The notes beneath the pieces are model-generated. The model searched no databases. It worked only from the letters and a program-made list of their open reading frames with translations, and had not been told where the DNA came from. From SURF-58 sp041305085 (GTDB taxonomy: Archaea > Nanobdellota > Nanobdellia > Woesearchaeales > UBA9642): a stretch of DNA of 38,021 bases. Position numbers and translations under genes: made by a program. Position 1 is the stretch's first letter. Each line of letters starts with the position of its first letter. The stretch lies in the NCBI GenBank assembly GCA_041305085.1, contig JBFYMA010000005.1:1-38021 (forward strand). Reading direction: 5' to 3'. Shown in pieces: positions 37,891-38,021 of this stretch.

Positions 37891-38021
37891 GCTCTATCCG
37901 GAATGTCTTTTTTGCCATTCCTGCGAAGCCTTTCACTTCATTTGTCGCTACACTCCAGAGGGTTGGCTTGTGCCGAACAAGGAGAGCGCACATTCCAGAA
38001 ACAGAATGTTTCTCATACCTT
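37891..38021 (+). ncRNA. Candidate structured RNA (truncated by window end), or 3' end of an unrecognised minus-strand CDS
   Basis: This stretch is much more GC-rich than nearby gaps and rich in pairing: GGCT/AGCC enclosing GGAATG (37902-37907) and CATTCC (about 37915-37920); TTGGC/GCCGA; and a perfect AGAAACA-GAA-TGTTTCT (37997-38013). It begins where the palindromic TATA box would place a transcript. Alternatively, the minus strand is open from the window edge to a TAA at 37859-37861, encoding at least 53 residues including CGG codons that neighbouring genes avoid. I favour an RNA gene weakly; no known family is recognised. Confidence 0.25.

Overview
The window reads as a chromosomal segment of an AT-rich archaeon. 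The evidence is archaeal/eukaryotic-type ribosomal proteins (eS19, eL15, eL21, eL31, eL39), EF-1alpha, RNA polymerase subunit Rpo4, a PDCD5-family protein, Cbf5, DUF655, type IV pilin-like proteins with class III signal peptides, TATA boxes about 26-28 bp before many start codons (leaderless mRNAs), and a tRNA without encoded CCA. Bacterial-type DnaK/DnaJ/GrpE and a bacterial-type S-adenosylmethionine synthetase point to a lineage rich in bacterial acquisitions. A DPANN archaeon of the Woesearchaeota/Pacearchaeota kind is my best guess, but this is inference; no rRNA is present to confirm it.

Layout. 1-4.6 kb: secretion ATPase, two TadC-like membrane proteins and a pilin, i.e. a pilus/type II secretion-like assembly set. 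4.6-7.5 kb: SecF and SecD. 7.5 kb: an intron-bearing tRNA-Val(GAC) on the minus strand. 7.7-12.9 kb: a Nudix-methyltransferase fusion, a membrane protein, an acidic low-complexity protein, a large surface protein (PKD domain, Asn-rich stalk, C-terminal anchor) and a tiny two-helix membrane protein. 13.1-14.8 kb: EF-1alpha and uS10. 15.0-16.7 kb: a repeat-containing lipoprotein and a cupredoxin-like exported protein. 16.7-21.4 kb (minus): a heat-shock operon hsp20-grpE-orf106-dnaK-orf59-dnaJ, with a palindrome at the inferred start site of hsp20. 21.5-24.6 kb: an AT-rich patch of unrecognised genes that looks accessory. It holds one gene split by an in-frame stop and a divergent gene pair bounded by 13-bp direct repeats.

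24.7-31.4 kb: information-processing genes. These are an HPF-like protein, the eS19-PDCD5-eL39-eL31 cluster, a receiver-like protein, a TRAM protein, a 57-residue sigma region 4-like helix-turn-helix, eL15, a membrane protein, a HIT protein, DUF655, Rpo4 and eL21. 31.4-33.6 kb: an atypical short-chain dehydrogenase and a Bat-type regulator sharing a near-identical 16-bp palindromic operator, plus a divergent winged-helix regulator. 33.6-37.8 kb: MetK, an archaellin-like protein, an unknown helical protein, Cbf5 and a PIN-domain nuclease. The last 130 bases look like the start of a structured RNA or the end of an unrecognised gene.

The least expected items are the tRNA with a second insertion in its D-loop, the operator pair linking the Bat-type regulator to the dehydrogenase, the small ORFs inside the chaperone operon, the stand-alone sigma4-like ORF, the nested inverted repeat at 29.5 kb and the repeat-bounded divergent cassette. 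All family assignments come from reading motifs by eye; no database search was possible.
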